A stretch of DNA of 14,470 nucleotides from Candidatus Poribacteria bacterium. GTDB taxonomy: Bacteria > Poribacteria > WGA-4E > WGA-3G. Of the stretch, positions 6,888-14,391 are shown piece by piece; within the stretch, counting starts at the first letter, position 1, and every line of letters begins with the position of its first letter. Location of the stretch: positions 1-14,470 of the forward strand of contig JAPPMR010000067.1 in the NCBI GenBank assembly GCA_028818995.1. The letters are read 5' to 3'. The notes below the pieces were generated by a model that was not told the origin of the DNA, did no database searches, and saw only the letters and a program-made list of their open reading frames with translations. The position numbers were made by a program, and so were the translations under genes.

Positions 6888-7715
6888 TTACGCAACCCAC
6901 GGATCAAGACCGAGAAGTTTCTTGCCTAAAGGTGTCAACTCAGCAGTTTTTCCTTTATTATGCTCTTTCTCTTTCTGATTTTTACCGAGTCCTGTTAGCC
7001 GTTCTCGCCATCCTGTAACCCTGCCTTCGCTTGTATCTTTGCCATCATTTGGTGCTGGTGACATCGTGATGTATTGTGCCATCCGAGGACGTACAGCAGA
7101 GTTTGGACTGCTGCCATGCGGCAACGCACTATGCCAAATAACCAAATCACCCGCCTTACCTGCGACAGGCACTGCTTCATCCTGATGCTCACGAACCACT
7201 TGTCCTGGATTAGCGTCTTCCGGCAGGCTTTTTAACCATTCTTCCAATTTTCGATGAAAACCGGGAATACAGGTAAACGCACCTTGATTGCCGGGGGTAT
7301 CTGCCAGATATAGCACACCTTGCACCCTCAACCGCACGGGCATATCGTTTAGATTCATATCCCAATGCAAATAGGGACCTGGGAACTTCCAATCATCGCG
7401 TTCGGGAGGGTTCATACTGGCACGGTCAAAGCTAACCCAGAGTTTTTCATTACTCCAGATTTCTGAAAATGCTTGATGCACACGTGGATATTGCCGGTTA
7501 TCCCATAAAGCTTGATGCTGATAGATTTCTACCATGATGCCGCGGCGTGGCGGATCAGTAGGATACCAACTATCCGGATTTTCGCCATCCATTTCAAGGA
7601 AATCCCATACAGCTCGTTCTGCAGCACGGCAATTTTCAAGGGGAACAGCCTCACGGACAACGACATAGCCATTTTCTTCCCAAAATTCTAAGTCTTCTTT
7701 ACTAAAAACAGGCAT
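6888..7715 (-). CDS. Phytanoyl-CoA dioxygenase (PhyH) family protein
   Basis: This 275-residue protein belongs to the Fe(II)/2-oxoglutarate-dependent PhyH family, whose members hydroxylate lipids, amino-acid derivatives and other small molecules. It opens with FSKEDLEFWEENGYVVVREAV, the usual N-terminus. The iron site is H117-x-D119 (YLHWDMN) and H200 (WHSALPHGS), with R208 or R211 in the C-terminal strand as the likely 2-oxoglutarate anchor. The last 40 residues are charged and probably flexible. I chose the ATG at 7715 because GGAG lies 9 nt upstream; a TTG at 7727 would overlap that ribosome-binding site. The substrate cannot be read from the sequence, and neighbours give no clear pathway. 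It is probably a soluble enzyme. Confidence 0.9.
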   Translation of the reverse strand: MPVFSKEDLEFWEENGYVVVREAVPLENCRAAERAVWDFLEMDGENPDSWYPTDPPRRGIMVEIYQHQALWDNRQYPRVHQAFSEIWSNEKLWVSFDRASMNPPERDDWKFPGPYLHWDMNLNDMPVRLRVQGVLYLADTPGNQGAFTCIPGFHRKLEEWLKSLPEDANPGQVVREHQDEAVPVAGKAGDLVIWHSALPHGSSPNSAVRPRMAQYITMSPAPNDGKDTSEGRVTGWRERLTGLGKNQKEKEHNKGKTAELTPLGKKLLGLDPWVA

Positions 7716-7774
7716 GAGTTTCTCCAAATATAAGGGTGTGTAAAGTTCTTACAATAGTTGTACACTTTCTTATT

Positions 7775-7846
7775 GTAGGGTGGGTCTCTGTGCCCGCCCG
7801 TTGTTTGGATCATCAGCCATGGCGAGGCACAGAGACCCGCTCCTAC
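7775..7846. repeat. Long imperfect hairpin repeat
   Basis: The arms 7775-7799 and 7821-7846 share GGGTCTCTGTGCC in inverted orientation and both end in GTAGG/CCTAC. They are separated by 21 nt. Just beyond the right arm, the reverse complement of 7847-7862 contains TATCTCATAA, as in the 48-nt repeat at 3099-3146, so related families often sit together. The element fills the space between the nucleotidyltransferase stop and the dioxygenase start. On the minus strand it lies in the leader of the dioxygenase gene. No T-run follows. Confidence 0.75.
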
Positions 7847-7874
7847 AGTTATGAGATATGTTAACAACAAACGC

Positions 7875-8558
7875 TTATGATACAAAATGTTGCCGGGCAT
7901 ATTCAAGACGTTCCGGCACGCCAATATCAATCCATTCAATTTCGACTTTGTGAACATAAAGTTGGGATAGGTAAGGAAAGACATCCCGTTCAATTGAAAA
8001 GACTTCCTTTTGTGGAAAACCGTTTATGATAGAACTATTAAAAAGAAAAACGGCACCGTTAGCACAACCGGGACGCGCTACTTGCTGCTTTTCTCTGAAC
8101 TCAGTAATTCGCCCCTCTGTGTCAGCAACGATTTCCCCATAAGATGTCAGATCAGGTACCGAAACACCAAGCAGTAATCCGTCCATTTCTGGACGCAAAC
8201 AAGACAACATATCAGATAGGGAGAAGTTTCTCAACAGAATATCGCCATGTAACACAAAGACTGGAAAATCGTCAACGAAGCGAAATGCGTTTTTAATAGC
8301 ACCACCGGTCCCAAGCGGTTTGTCTTCTTCGGCATATCTGATCTTAACACCTGCATGCCTTTTTCCAACATGTTTATACAACACGTCGTGCAGATGCCCA
8401 GAAGCAAGAATTACCTCATTTACGCCAGCCTCAGACAAAAGTTTTAACTGCCATTCTAAAACGGTGTGATCACCAATTTTCAGAAGTATCTTCGGAAGTT
8501 TTTCTGTTGTTTTGCCAAGTCTTGTGGAAAGTCCACCACAGAGAATAATCGCTTGCAT
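7875..8558 (-). CDS. Sugar-phosphate nucleotidyltransferase (HddC/RfbA-like)
   Basis: This 227-residue enzyme should join a sugar 1-phosphate to a nucleoside triphosphate and release pyrophosphate. The nucleotide loop GGLSTRLGKTTEKLPKILL lies at 8-26 (R13 and K23 are the key basic residues). EEDKPLGTGGAIKNA (77-91) is the base- and sugar-binding loop, HGDI (104-107) gives the metal-binding D106, and IDIGVPERLEYA (210-221) forms the second metal or sugar site. This layout is closest to D-glycero-D-manno-heptose 1-phosphate guanylyltransferases, but glucose- or mannose-1-phosphate enzymes are possible; no heptose genes lie nearby. The ATG has AAGGA 9 nt upstream. The length is usual for the single-domain form. 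Confidence 0.88.
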   Translation of the reverse strand: MQAIILCGGLSTRLGKTTEKLPKILLKIGDHTVLEWQLKLLSEAGVNEVILASGHLHDVLYKHVGKRHAGVKIRYAEEDKPLGTGGAIKNAFRFVDDFPVFVLHGDILLRNFSLSDMLSCLRPEMDGLLLGVSVPDLTSYGEIVADTEGRITEFREKQQVARPGCANGAVFLFNSSIINGFPQKEVFSIERDVFPYLSQLYVHKVEIEWIDIGVPERLEYARQHFVS

Positions 8559-8708
8559 GAAGTATTTTCCTTAGTGGACTGTGAACATTTTCTAACATCG
8601 ATTCAGGTAAGAAACATTAAAATTTATTGACATTTTACGAATAATGACCATGTTTCTCAGAAGTCAGCATTTACCTCAACTTGACCTGTGTTTGTATGTA
8701 CTTGCTTT

Positions 8709-9773
8709 CTATGTCCTCAATGCTTGTAAGAACGCCTCAACACTCGGAGTTTGCAATGCAAGAACAACCAGCTGCTTCAGTTGTTCGAGATTAGAAATTG
8801 ATTTAAGTGCTTGTTCTATGTTATGTAAGTCACTTTTAGGGAACTGTGTTGTAAGTATTGAGAGTATATTTTCCACGGTGGTTTCGCGCGCCCCTTGTTC
8901 AATACCTTGTTCAATACCTTGTTCAATTAGCACTTGTGCCATTGACTCTGCCATGGGAGTCACCTCCATTTGTTGTGTGTTTTGGTCTATGAGTTGGACA
9001 AGTTCTTCGTGTTCTTCTGCGGGTCTGCGATGTAGTATCAATGAAATGAGATACTTTATCGCCTCTTCCATTTGTCCCTTCTGGTCCAGGCCAAGTGTGC
9101 CAAGATAGTCAACTGCGTCAACTAAAACACGACTGATCGTTTCCTTATCTGCGTGTTCCTGCTGAAGCACGGTCATCAACCATCCGAAAGGATGATCGGT
9201 TTTTGTCAATGTTTCCGCATCTGTTTCCTTGACGCTGAGAAACAGTATCTCACAATGTGGTACAAACTGTGTCAGTTCATCTGGGATGTCCATAATAGCG
9301 TCAAGCTGCAGTGGCGTTTTCCAAGTACGATCACCTGTATAAAACACTATAGGGAGTATCGGTGTTAACCGCCGTTCTGCTTTCGGCACATTGTTTTGCT
9401 CCCATGTTCTGCGTTCTGTGTCCCATATCATCAGCATGTAAAACAGCATTCGAAATCCCATTGTTTCATCCACTGTGGACTGGTGTTCAATGAGAATATA
9501 GATAACGATCTCACCGGTTTGTCCTTCAGTTTTAAACGGCACACGATAGACGAGGTCCGATTCCTGCGCTCTGAATATCTCCAGTACAAAACTCCTCTCA
9601 ATCTGGTCAATCCGTTCAAAATCCATCTTTTCCGATAGGTTGCCAGCGATGATCTGGACTAAGCATCGCAAGTTTTCTGTGTTTTGGAGCAACCATCTTG
9701 CGCTCTGATCAGGATAATGTTCAGTCTGTATCCTCCAAAAATCAACGATTTGTTGTTCGTTTCTATTTTCCAT
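8709..9773 (-). CDS. Rpn family recombination-promoting nuclease / YhgA-like
   Basis: This 354-residue protein belongs to the PD-(D/E)XK family once called YhgA-like transposases, now Rpn proteins, which in E. coli promote RecA-independent recombination and cut DNA. D73 (ESDLVYRV) and E96-H97-Q98 (YILIEHQS) form the family's catalytic core, and RLTPILPIVFYTGDRTW (135-151) is the next conserved strand. The C-terminal third contains an IEQG unit repeated three times, encoded by 12-nt repeats at 8894-8929; such repeats are prone to slippage. The start ATG has only a weak upstream purine run. The gene follows yraN by 46 bases and may ride on the ribosomal operon transcript. It is chromosomal in style, with no inverted repeats or target duplications of its own. 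Confidence 0.88.
   Translation of the reverse strand: MENRNEQQIVDFWRIQTEHYPDQSARWLLQNTENLRCLVQIIAGNLSEKMDFERIDQIERSFVLEIFRAQESDLVYRVPFKTEGQTGEIVIYILIEHQSTVDETMGFRMLFYMLMIWDTERRTWEQNNVPKAERRLTPILPIVFYTGDRTWKTPLQLDAIMDIPDELTQFVPHCEILFLSVKETDAETLTKTDHPFGWLMTVLQQEHADKETISRVLVDAVDYLGTLGLDQKGQMEEAIKYLISLILHRRPAEEHEELVQLIDQNTQQMEVTPMAESMAQVLIEQGIEQGIEQGARETTVENILSILTTQFPKSDLHNIEQALKSISNLEQLKQLVVLALQTPSVEAFLQALRT
8894..8929 (-). repeat. Three 12-nt tandem units inside the Rpn gene
   Basis: CTTGTTCAATAC on the plus strand occurs twice, followed by a third unit with two changed end bases. It encodes the Ile-Glu-Gln-Gly repeats. Being a multiple of three, a change in copy number would keep the frame. 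Confidence 0.85.
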
Positions 9774-9819
9774 GAACTCTTAAATATATGCTGCCCAATA
9801 CTGAACTTATGGTTCCTTT

Positions 9820-10203
9820 TCAAATAGTTTCAGGAAGAAAATCAAATGCGTTTTCAATCTGTTCAAGTCGTAGTAATTCAAATTGTGGTGATAGATGGAT
9901 TGCAATTACATCAAAACGGCAAGGGACATCTAACATGTTTTGTGTTTGTAAATATGCCAATGCGATTTTAGAAATTTGCCGCTGCTTCTGCTCTGTAACC
10001 GCGTATTGTGGCAAGCCATATTTTAAACTACGCCGTGTTTTAACCTCTACAAAAACGATTCTCTTATCTTGCTGGGCGATAAGATCAATTTCACCACGTT
10101 GGAAACGGTAATTTTGCACAAGAATCTGATAACCTTGTGCTTTAAGATGTTCAGCTGCGAATGTTTCACCGATTTTGGCAATGTTTGGCAGTGAACGTCG
10201 CAT
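9820..10203 (-). CDS. yraN: YraN family nuclease-like protein (UPF0102)
   Basis: This 127-residue protein has the YraN/UPF0102 fold, related to Holliday-junction resolvase-type nucleases; its cellular role is poorly known. Visible residues are G12-E13 (IGETFAAEHL), N31-Y-R, G38-E-I-D40 (the metal-binding Asp) and E53-V-K55 in VFVEVKTRR, giving the PD-(D/E)XK pattern. I chose the ATG at 10203 because GAGGA lies 8 nt upstream; a GTG at 10224 would sit upstream of that site. It follows rnhB, the usual order in many bacteria, with a 56-nt gap that may hold a weak terminator. Confidence 0.93.
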   Translation of the reverse strand: MRRSLPNIAKIGETFAAEHLKAQGYQILVQNYRFQRGEIDLIAQQDKRIVFVEVKTRRSLKYGLPQYAVTEQKQRQISKIALAYLQTQNMLDVPCRFDVIAIHLSPQFELLRLEQIENAFDFLPETI

Positions 10204-10232
10204 TTGAACTTTCCTCAGCTCCACCGCAAATT

Positions 10233-10254
10233 AAAAAAGCACCTATGGATAGGT
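10233..10254 (-). terminator. Weak possible terminator between rnhB and yraN
   Basis: In the minus direction ACCTA and TAGGT pair around TCCA just after the rnhB stop codon, followed after two bases by six Ts. The stem is short and AT-rich, so it could only reduce, not block, transcription into yraN. Confidence 0.35.
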
Positions 10255-10259
10255 TTTAA

Positions 10260-10850
10260 CTAATCTGATAGTAATTTGAAAGTATTCCTATGAATTGCTG
10301 AAGCACCAAACTGTGCAATCGCTTGACGATGTTGTGCTGTAGGATATCCCTTATGTTGCTCAAATCCGTAATTTGGATATGTTTGATGGAATTCAATCAT
10401 CAGTCTGTCGCGCGTCGTTTTGGCAATAACTGAAGCCGCAGCGATGGATAAACTTAGGTTATCCCCTTTGGGAATTGCTTGTCCCGGAATGTTTGTTTTC
10501 GGCAGCTTAGAACCATCTACAAGCAGATAATCAGGTTTGGGTGCAAGTTGTTCTACTGCTTCTGCCATAGCTCGCAGCGCAGCTTGTAAGATGTTAAGTT
10601 CCTCAATTAAGCGATTATCTATTGAACCGACACCAACTGAAACAGCAACACTTTGGATTTCATTAGCGAGCAATGAACGCTGTTTTGCAGTCAATTGCTT
10701 AGAATCTTTCAACCCTTCAATTTTACAATTGACAGGCAGGATAACAGCAGCAGCTACGACGGGACCTGCCAAAGCACCTCTACCCGCTTCGTCAATCCCA
10801 GCAATTCGCTTGTATCCTTTCTGCCGGCAAGCACGCTCAAAAGCGTCCAT
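10260..10850 (-). CDS. rnhB: Ribonuclease HII
   Basis: RNase HII cuts the RNA strand of RNA-DNA hybrids and removes single ribonucleotides misincorporated in DNA. The 196-residue protein has the signature IAGIDEAGRGALAGPVVAAA, with D20 and E21 as the first metal ligands, D112 in LLVDG and D130 in KGD as the others, and the SIAAASVIAKTTRDRLM helix (135-151). The G-R-G loop that reads the ribose 2'-OH is intact at 23-25. It starts 4 bases after the rplS stop codon, so translation is probably coupled; the purine-rich end of rplS serves as a weak ribosome-binding site. Confidence 0.97.
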   Translation of the reverse strand: MDAFERACRQKGYKRIAGIDEAGRGALAGPVVAAAVILPVNCKIEGLKDSKQLTAKQRSLLANEIQSVAVSVGVGSIDNRLIEELNILQAALRAMAEAVEQLAPKPDYLLVDGSKLPKTNIPGQAIPKGDNLSLSIAAASVIAKTTRDRLMIEFHQTYPNYGFEQHKGYPTAQHRQAIAQFGASAIHRNTFKLLSD

Positions 10851-10854
10851 CTCG

Positions 10855-11199
10855 TTATCTTCTTTGCTCTCTGACTCGTGCAGATTTACCGGTACGGTTC
10901 CTCAAATAATATAACTTTGCACGGCGGACAGCACCGTACCGAACAACCCGAATACTTTCAATATTCGGTGAATGAAGTGGAAAGGTTCTTTCGCTTCCTG
11001 TACCAAATGCAACGCGTCGGACGGTAAAAGTAGCACGAGTTCCGCCATGTGCACGGCGAATCACAGTGCCTTCATAAGCCTGAATACGTTCCTTCTGTCC
11101 TTCTCGGATACGGGTATTGACTCTAACAACATCTCCAGGACTAAACTCAGGAATATCAGTTTTCTTATATTGGTTTTCTACGGATTCAATCAAATTCAT
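10855..11199 (-). CDS. rplS: 50S ribosomal protein L19
   Basis: L19 lies at the 30S-50S interface. The 114-residue sequence has the family pattern: [29 protein letters not shown] near the start, [19 protein letters not shown] in the middle and [18 protein letters not shown] at the end. The length is usual. The ribosome-binding site (AGGAGG, 8 nt before ATG) is one of the strongest in the window, as expected for a ribosomal protein. It lies between trmD (26 nt upstream) and rnhB (4 nt downstream). Confidence 0.98.
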   Translation of the reverse strand: MNLIESVENQYKKTDIPEFSPGDVVRVNTRIREGQKERIQAYEGTVIRRAHGGTRATFTVRRVAFGTGSERTFPLHSPNIESIRVVRYGAVRRAKLYYLRNRTGKSARVREQRR

Positions 11200-11224
11200 T
11201 GTTTTTTCCTCCTTTCTTCATAAC

Positions 11225-11959
11225 TTAACAAGAAGATTTATTTTCTGATGTTTGCAAAAGTGCAAGTTCTTCGTCAGTGAGTTCAAGATTTTGAAGTAAA
11301 TCTGGGCGGCGTTGTGCTGTACGTTTAATCGCTTCTGCATGCCGCCATTCTTTTATCTTCTCATGATGTCCGCTTAACAGCACTTCTGGGACTTTCATTC
11401 CCTCATATTCAGCAGGACGTGTATAGTGCGGATGGTCAAGCAAATCTTGGCTGAAAGAGTCCTCATGTGCAGACTCAAAATCTCCTAACGCCCCCGGCAA
11501 AACACGTCCGATAGCATCAATTAGCACAAGTGCTGCAATTTCACCACCACTCAAAACGTAATCACCAATTGAGATTTCAGTTGTGACAATTTTTTGGCGA
11601 ACCCTTTCATCAATCCCTTTGTAGCGACCACATATAAGGATAAGATGCGACTCCAAAGACAATGCTTCAACGAGGGATTGTGTCAACGGTGTACCCTGCG
11701 GTGTTAAATATACAATTTGCGCGTCAGATTCTGTGTTCAACGCTGCGACAGCTGCGAAAAGCGGCTCAGGTTTTAGAATCATACCCGCACCGCCACCATA
11801 AGGATAGTCATCAACAGTTTTATGTTTATCTGTTGCCCAATCTCGCAGATTATACACGTTAATACTGAATCGGTCAGCGTCCTGAATACGTCTTAAAATG
11901 CCGGTTTGAAGGGCGGGTGCGATTATCTCTGGAAACAGCGCGAGCACATCCATTTTCAT
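11225..11959 (-). CDS. trmD: tRNA (guanine-37-N1)-methyltransferase
   Basis: TrmD uses SAM to methylate G37 next to the anticodon, which prevents +1 frameshifting. The 244-residue SPOUT enzyme begins MKMDVLALFPE, has DDYPYGGGAGMILKPEP (50-66), the SAM-knot segments LICGRYKGIDERV and IGDYVLSGGE (131-140), and HPHYTRPAEYEG (176-187). R152 and D167 correspond to the catalytic R154 and D169 of E. coli. Position 114 is Lys where many TrmD proteins have Glu (CGRYEGID); the codon is AAA. I recall Lys at this site in some Bacteroidetes TrmD proteins, so this does not by itself imply loss of function. The start has a weak ribosome-binding site; an internal ATG two codons later is possible. Confidence 0.97.
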   Translation of the reverse strand: MKMDVLALFPEIIAPALQTGILRRIQDADRFSINVYNLRDWATDKHKTVDDYPYGGGAGMILKPEPLFAAVAALNTESDAQIVYLTPQGTPLTQSLVEALSLESHLILICGRYKGIDERVRQKIVTTEISIGDYVLSGGEIAALVLIDAIGRVLPGALGDFESAHEDSFSQDLLDHPHYTRPAEYEGMKVPEVLLSGHHEKIKEWRHAEAIKRTAQRRPDLLQNLELTDEELALLQTSENKSSC

Positions 11960-11980
11960 CTTGACGCTTGCCTATAATCG

Positions 11981-12232
11981 CTAATTTTCAGTCCTCGGTT
12001 CCTCAAGTAGTTCAAGAATTACCTTTTTGTTGCCATTCAACCCAGCTGTATAAAGCAGTGTTCTGATTGCTTTAAGTGTCCGTCCGTATCTACCGATAAC
12101 TTTACCTAAATCTGCTTCTGCGACACTCAATTCAATAATAACCACTTTTTCGCCAGTCACTTCGCGGACTACTACATCATCAGGATAATCAACAAGCGCT
12201 TTTACGATGTATTCAATAAGTTCTTTGAACAT
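11981..12232 (-). CDS. khpA: KH-domain RNA-binding protein KhpA
   Basis: KhpA is a small RNA-binding protein that, with KhpB, affects division and translation-related RNAs in several bacteria. The 83-residue product is essentially a single KH domain: MFKELIEYIVKALVDYP at the start, then strands, then the GxxG loop within GKVIGRYGRTLKAIRTLL (43-60, GRYG at 47-50). I chose the ATG at 12232, which matches the family N-terminus; an upstream reading to 12283 would add 17 hydrophobic residues. It lies between rpsP and trmD, its usual place, although rimM, which commonly follows it, is missing. Confidence 0.95.
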   Translation of the reverse strand: MFKELIEYIVKALVDYPDDVVVREVTGEKVVIIELSVAEADLGKVIGRYGRTLKAIRTLLYTAGLNGNKKVILELLEEPRTEN

Positions 12233-12302
12233 AACTAACTTTCTGTGGTTATAAAAAACAAAAAATATGAGTATGTATGTCAATTCAGCAGGACTTGAAA
12301 AA

Positions 12303-12686
12303 CTATTCTTCTTCAGACGATTCAGATGCTTCTGTCACAAGGACTTCCTGTTCATTTTCAGACGAGTCTGTATCCTCAGTGTCGGATGTTTCAGTTACTT
12401 CATCTTCAGGGAGTGGTTTTCCAAGTTTTTCGTAAGTAAATTTCTTCCAGATACCTTCTTGTGAAAGCAATCTTTTGGCTGTATCTGTTGGTTGAGCACC
12501 ACGTCTTAACCACTTTAAAGCTTTCTCTTCGTCAATTAGGACATCTGCAGGATCCGTTAAAGGATTGTAATGACCGAGACGTTCTAAAAATACGCCGTCC
12601 CGCTGGGCTCGTGCATCGGCTGCAACGAGCCTGTAAAAAGGACGTTTTTTTCTGCCGAGCCGTTGTAATCTAATTCTAACTGCCAA
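12303..12686 (-). CDS. rpsP: 30S ribosomal protein S16, TTG start, acidic tail
   Basis: S16 is an early-binding protein of the 30S body. Residues 1-82 are typical: [20 protein letters not shown], then [20 protein letters not shown] and the [20 protein letters not shown] helix. The start codon is TTG (12684-12686): it gives exactly the conserved N-terminus and has a strong AGGAGGT at 12692-12698, 5 nt upstream. Residues from about 94 to 127 form an acidic Ser/Thr/Glu/Asp-rich tail; the core family is about 80-90 residues. Acidic or low-complexity tails occur in S16 of other groups, so this is probably harmless to the ribosome. Confidence 0.97.
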   Translation of the reverse strand: MAVRIRLQRLGRKKRPFYRLVAADARAQRDGVFLERLGHYNPLTDPADVLIDEEKALKWLRRGAQPTDTAKRLLSQEGIWKKFTYEKLGKPLPEDEVTETSDTEDTDSSENEQEVLVTEASESSEEE

Positions 12687-12691
12687 AAAAT

Positions 12692-12698
12692 ACCTCCT
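12692..12698 (-). promoter_or_regulatory. Shine-Dalgarno site that fixes the rpsP TTG start
   Basis: AGGAGGT on the minus strand is nearly a perfect anti-16S match, 5 nt before TTG. No ATG lies at a suitable distance in frame, which makes TTG the start. Confidence 0.85.
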
Positions 12699-12771
12699 GG
12701 TATATATCGTATAGTTGGGATTATCCAGAAATAGTGTAAATCGTGATTATTTCTTACTGTCCATTACTGTG

Positions 12772-14160
12772 TTATTTACGTCGTTTACGTTTTCGTGGCT
12801 TTCTCTTTTTTCGCTGTGTTTGGGGAAGCATACCCATTTTGCCACCCATCTTTGGCATTGCCATTGATGCTTGCTGGTTTAGCATGTTATTCATCATTCG
12901 GAGTTGGGAAACTAACTGATTAACTTGATTAACCGAGGTGCCACTTCCTTTGGATATGCGGACTTTCCGACTTCTATCTAACAGCTGGGGATTTTGTCTT
13001 TCCGCAGGTGTCATTGACTGTATCATCGCTTTGGCATATTTAAGATGACTCTCATCCGGTTGTAAATCTTTAACAGGCAATTGGTTCTTAAAAGGCACGA
13101 GGTCCAACAATTGGTCAAGGGGTCCCATATTTTTCAGCTGTTCAAGCTGCGTGAGGAAATCGTTGAAATCTAACCCTTTTCTCTCTGTCAGCTTACGTTC
13201 TAATTCGCGCGCTTGGTCCTCGTTGAAAACAGCTTCGGCTTTTTCCATCAGCGTTTGGAAATCGCCTTGTCCGATGATACGCGATGCCATCCGTTCAGGA
13301 TGAAATTCTTCAAGTGCAGCTGCCTCAATTTTTTCACCTACACCGATGAATTTGATAGGTTTCTTTGTGACAGAACGGATAGAGAGCGCAGCACCACCCC
13401 GGGCATCTCCATCCATTTTAGTCAAGATAACTCCACTAATATCCAAATCGTTATTGAAGTTTTCAGCAACGTTTACAGCGTCCTGACCTGTCATAGCATC
13501 AACAACAAGCAGAATCTCAGAAGGATTTACTGCATCCTTAATACCCTGTAATTCTCCCATCAACGTTTCATCAATATGTAAACGACCTGCTGTGTCTATG
13601 ATAATACAATCGTAACCGCGTTTCATGGCATCTTGCACGGAATCCTTGGCAATGTCAACAGGGGAAACGTCAGTCCCCAGAGCAAAAACAGGGGTTTCAA
13701 TCTGTTCCCCAAGCACCTGCAGCTGCTTGATTGCAGCAGGGCGATAAACATCCGCTGCAACGAGCATTGGATTACGACCTTCCTTACGGAATTTGAGTGC
13801 CAATTTCGCTGCGACTGTCGTTTTACCAGCACCTTGCAAGCCTGCTAACATCACAACTGTGGGGCCGCTGGGTGCAATTTGAATCTTTGCAGATTCAGTC
13901 CCCATCAACGTCGTCAATTCCTCTTTGATAATCTTTGCGATTTGGAGCTCCGGTGTGAGGCTACCCATCACTTCCTGACCAAGTGCGCGCACTTTGATGC
14001 TTTCAATAAAATCGCGTGTGACCTTGTAGTTAACGTCTGCTTCTAAAAAGGCGCGACGCACTTCGCGCAGAGAATCAGAGATATTATTCTCTGTCAATTT
14101 TCCCTGCCCTTTTATTTTTTTGAAGGTGCTTTGTAAGCGTTCACTTAAGCTCTCAAACAT
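12772..14160 (-). CDS. ffh: Signal recognition particle GTPase (SRP54/Ffh)
   Basis: Ffh binds signal sequences as they leave the ribosome and, with 4.5S RNA and FtsY, brings nascent membrane proteins to the translocon. The 462-residue protein has the helical N domain (1-85), the GTPase domain with GLQGAGKTT (107-115), DTAGR (189-193), TKMDGDARGGAAL (247-259) and GVGEK (273-277), and the M domain (about 330-434) with SMTPAER and the RNA-binding helix RKVRISKGSGTSV (398-410). After a Met- and Gly-rich stretch it ends in a strongly basic tail (QRKKRKPRKRKRRK). The ATG has AAGGA 9 nt upstream and a near-consensus promoter 38-66 nt upstream. It is the first gene of the operon. Confidence 0.98.
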   Translation of the reverse strand: MFESLSERLQSTFKKIKGQGKLTENNISDSLREVRRAFLEADVNYKVTRDFIESIKVRALGQEVMGSLTPELQIAKIIKEELTTLMGTESAKIQIAPSGPTVVMLAGLQGAGKTTVAAKLALKFRKEGRNPMLVAADVYRPAAIKQLQVLGEQIETPVFALGTDVSPVDIAKDSVQDAMKRGYDCIIIDTAGRLHIDETLMGELQGIKDAVNPSEILLVVDAMTGQDAVNVAENFNNDLDISGVILTKMDGDARGGAALSIRSVTKKPIKFIGVGEKIEAAALEEFHPERMASRIIGQGDFQTLMEKAEAVFNEDQARELERKLTERKGLDFNDFLTQLEQLKNMGPLDQLLDLVPFKNQLPVKDLQPDESHLKYAKAMIQSMTPAERQNPQLLDRSRKVRISKGSGTSVNQVNQLVSQLRMMNNMLNQQASMAMPKMGGKMGMLPQTQRKKRKPRKRKRRK

Positions 14161-14197
14161 GCCTACACATCCTTTATCAAAGGGACTTAATTATAGA

Positions 14198-14226
14198 ATT
14201 ATAGCAGATTTAACCGCCTCTGTCAA
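14198..14226 (-). promoter_or_regulatory. Consensus sigma70-type promoter for the ffh operon
   Basis: On the minus strand TTGACA (14221-14226) is followed after exactly 17 nt by TATAAT (14198-14203). Both hexamers match the consensus at all six positions. Transcription would start near 14190, giving a leader of about 30 nt before the ffh ATG at 14160 that includes its ribosome-binding site. A second TATAAT at 14190-14195 has no -35 at a suitable distance. Confidence 0.88.
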
Positions 14227-14391
14227 GTTTTTTTCGTGCTTGAGTGGGTGTATAATTTGTCTGAATCAGGATTTGCAGGATTGTAGAGGTTTTGTCTGAA
14301 TTGCGGATTATTGGTACTGGATAATGTTCAATCTTTCTTTGATATTTTATTTTTATAATGTTATTATTGTAGTAATTGAATACATAGTGTG
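14227..14391. other. AT-rich non-coding spacer upstream of the ffh promoter
   Basis: I see no gene here. TTTGTCTGAAT occurs at 14256-14266 and 14291-14301, and the GGATTTGCAGGATT stretch between them resembles dispersed repeat text. The part at 14335-14375 is very AT-rich and may act as an upstream region for the promoter, but it has no recognisable site. Confidence 0.5.

Noticed and set aside
7716..7760. Promoter before the dioxygenase gene (TTGTAA, 16 nt, TATATT)
   Set aside because: The -10 candidate would lie only about 11 nt before the start codon, overlapping the ribosome-binding site, leaving no room for a leader.
8644..9108. 154-residue plus-strand frame opposite the Rpn gene, Ser/Cys-rich
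   Set aside because: It is the antisense shadow of the Rpn coding sequence; the repeated Cys-Ser-Ile residues are the reverse of the IEQG repeats.
11960..12302. Hidden small gene for RimM or another factor near khpA
   Set aside because: The gaps on either side of khpA are 21 and 70 nt, too small for RimM, and no other frame shows its motifs.
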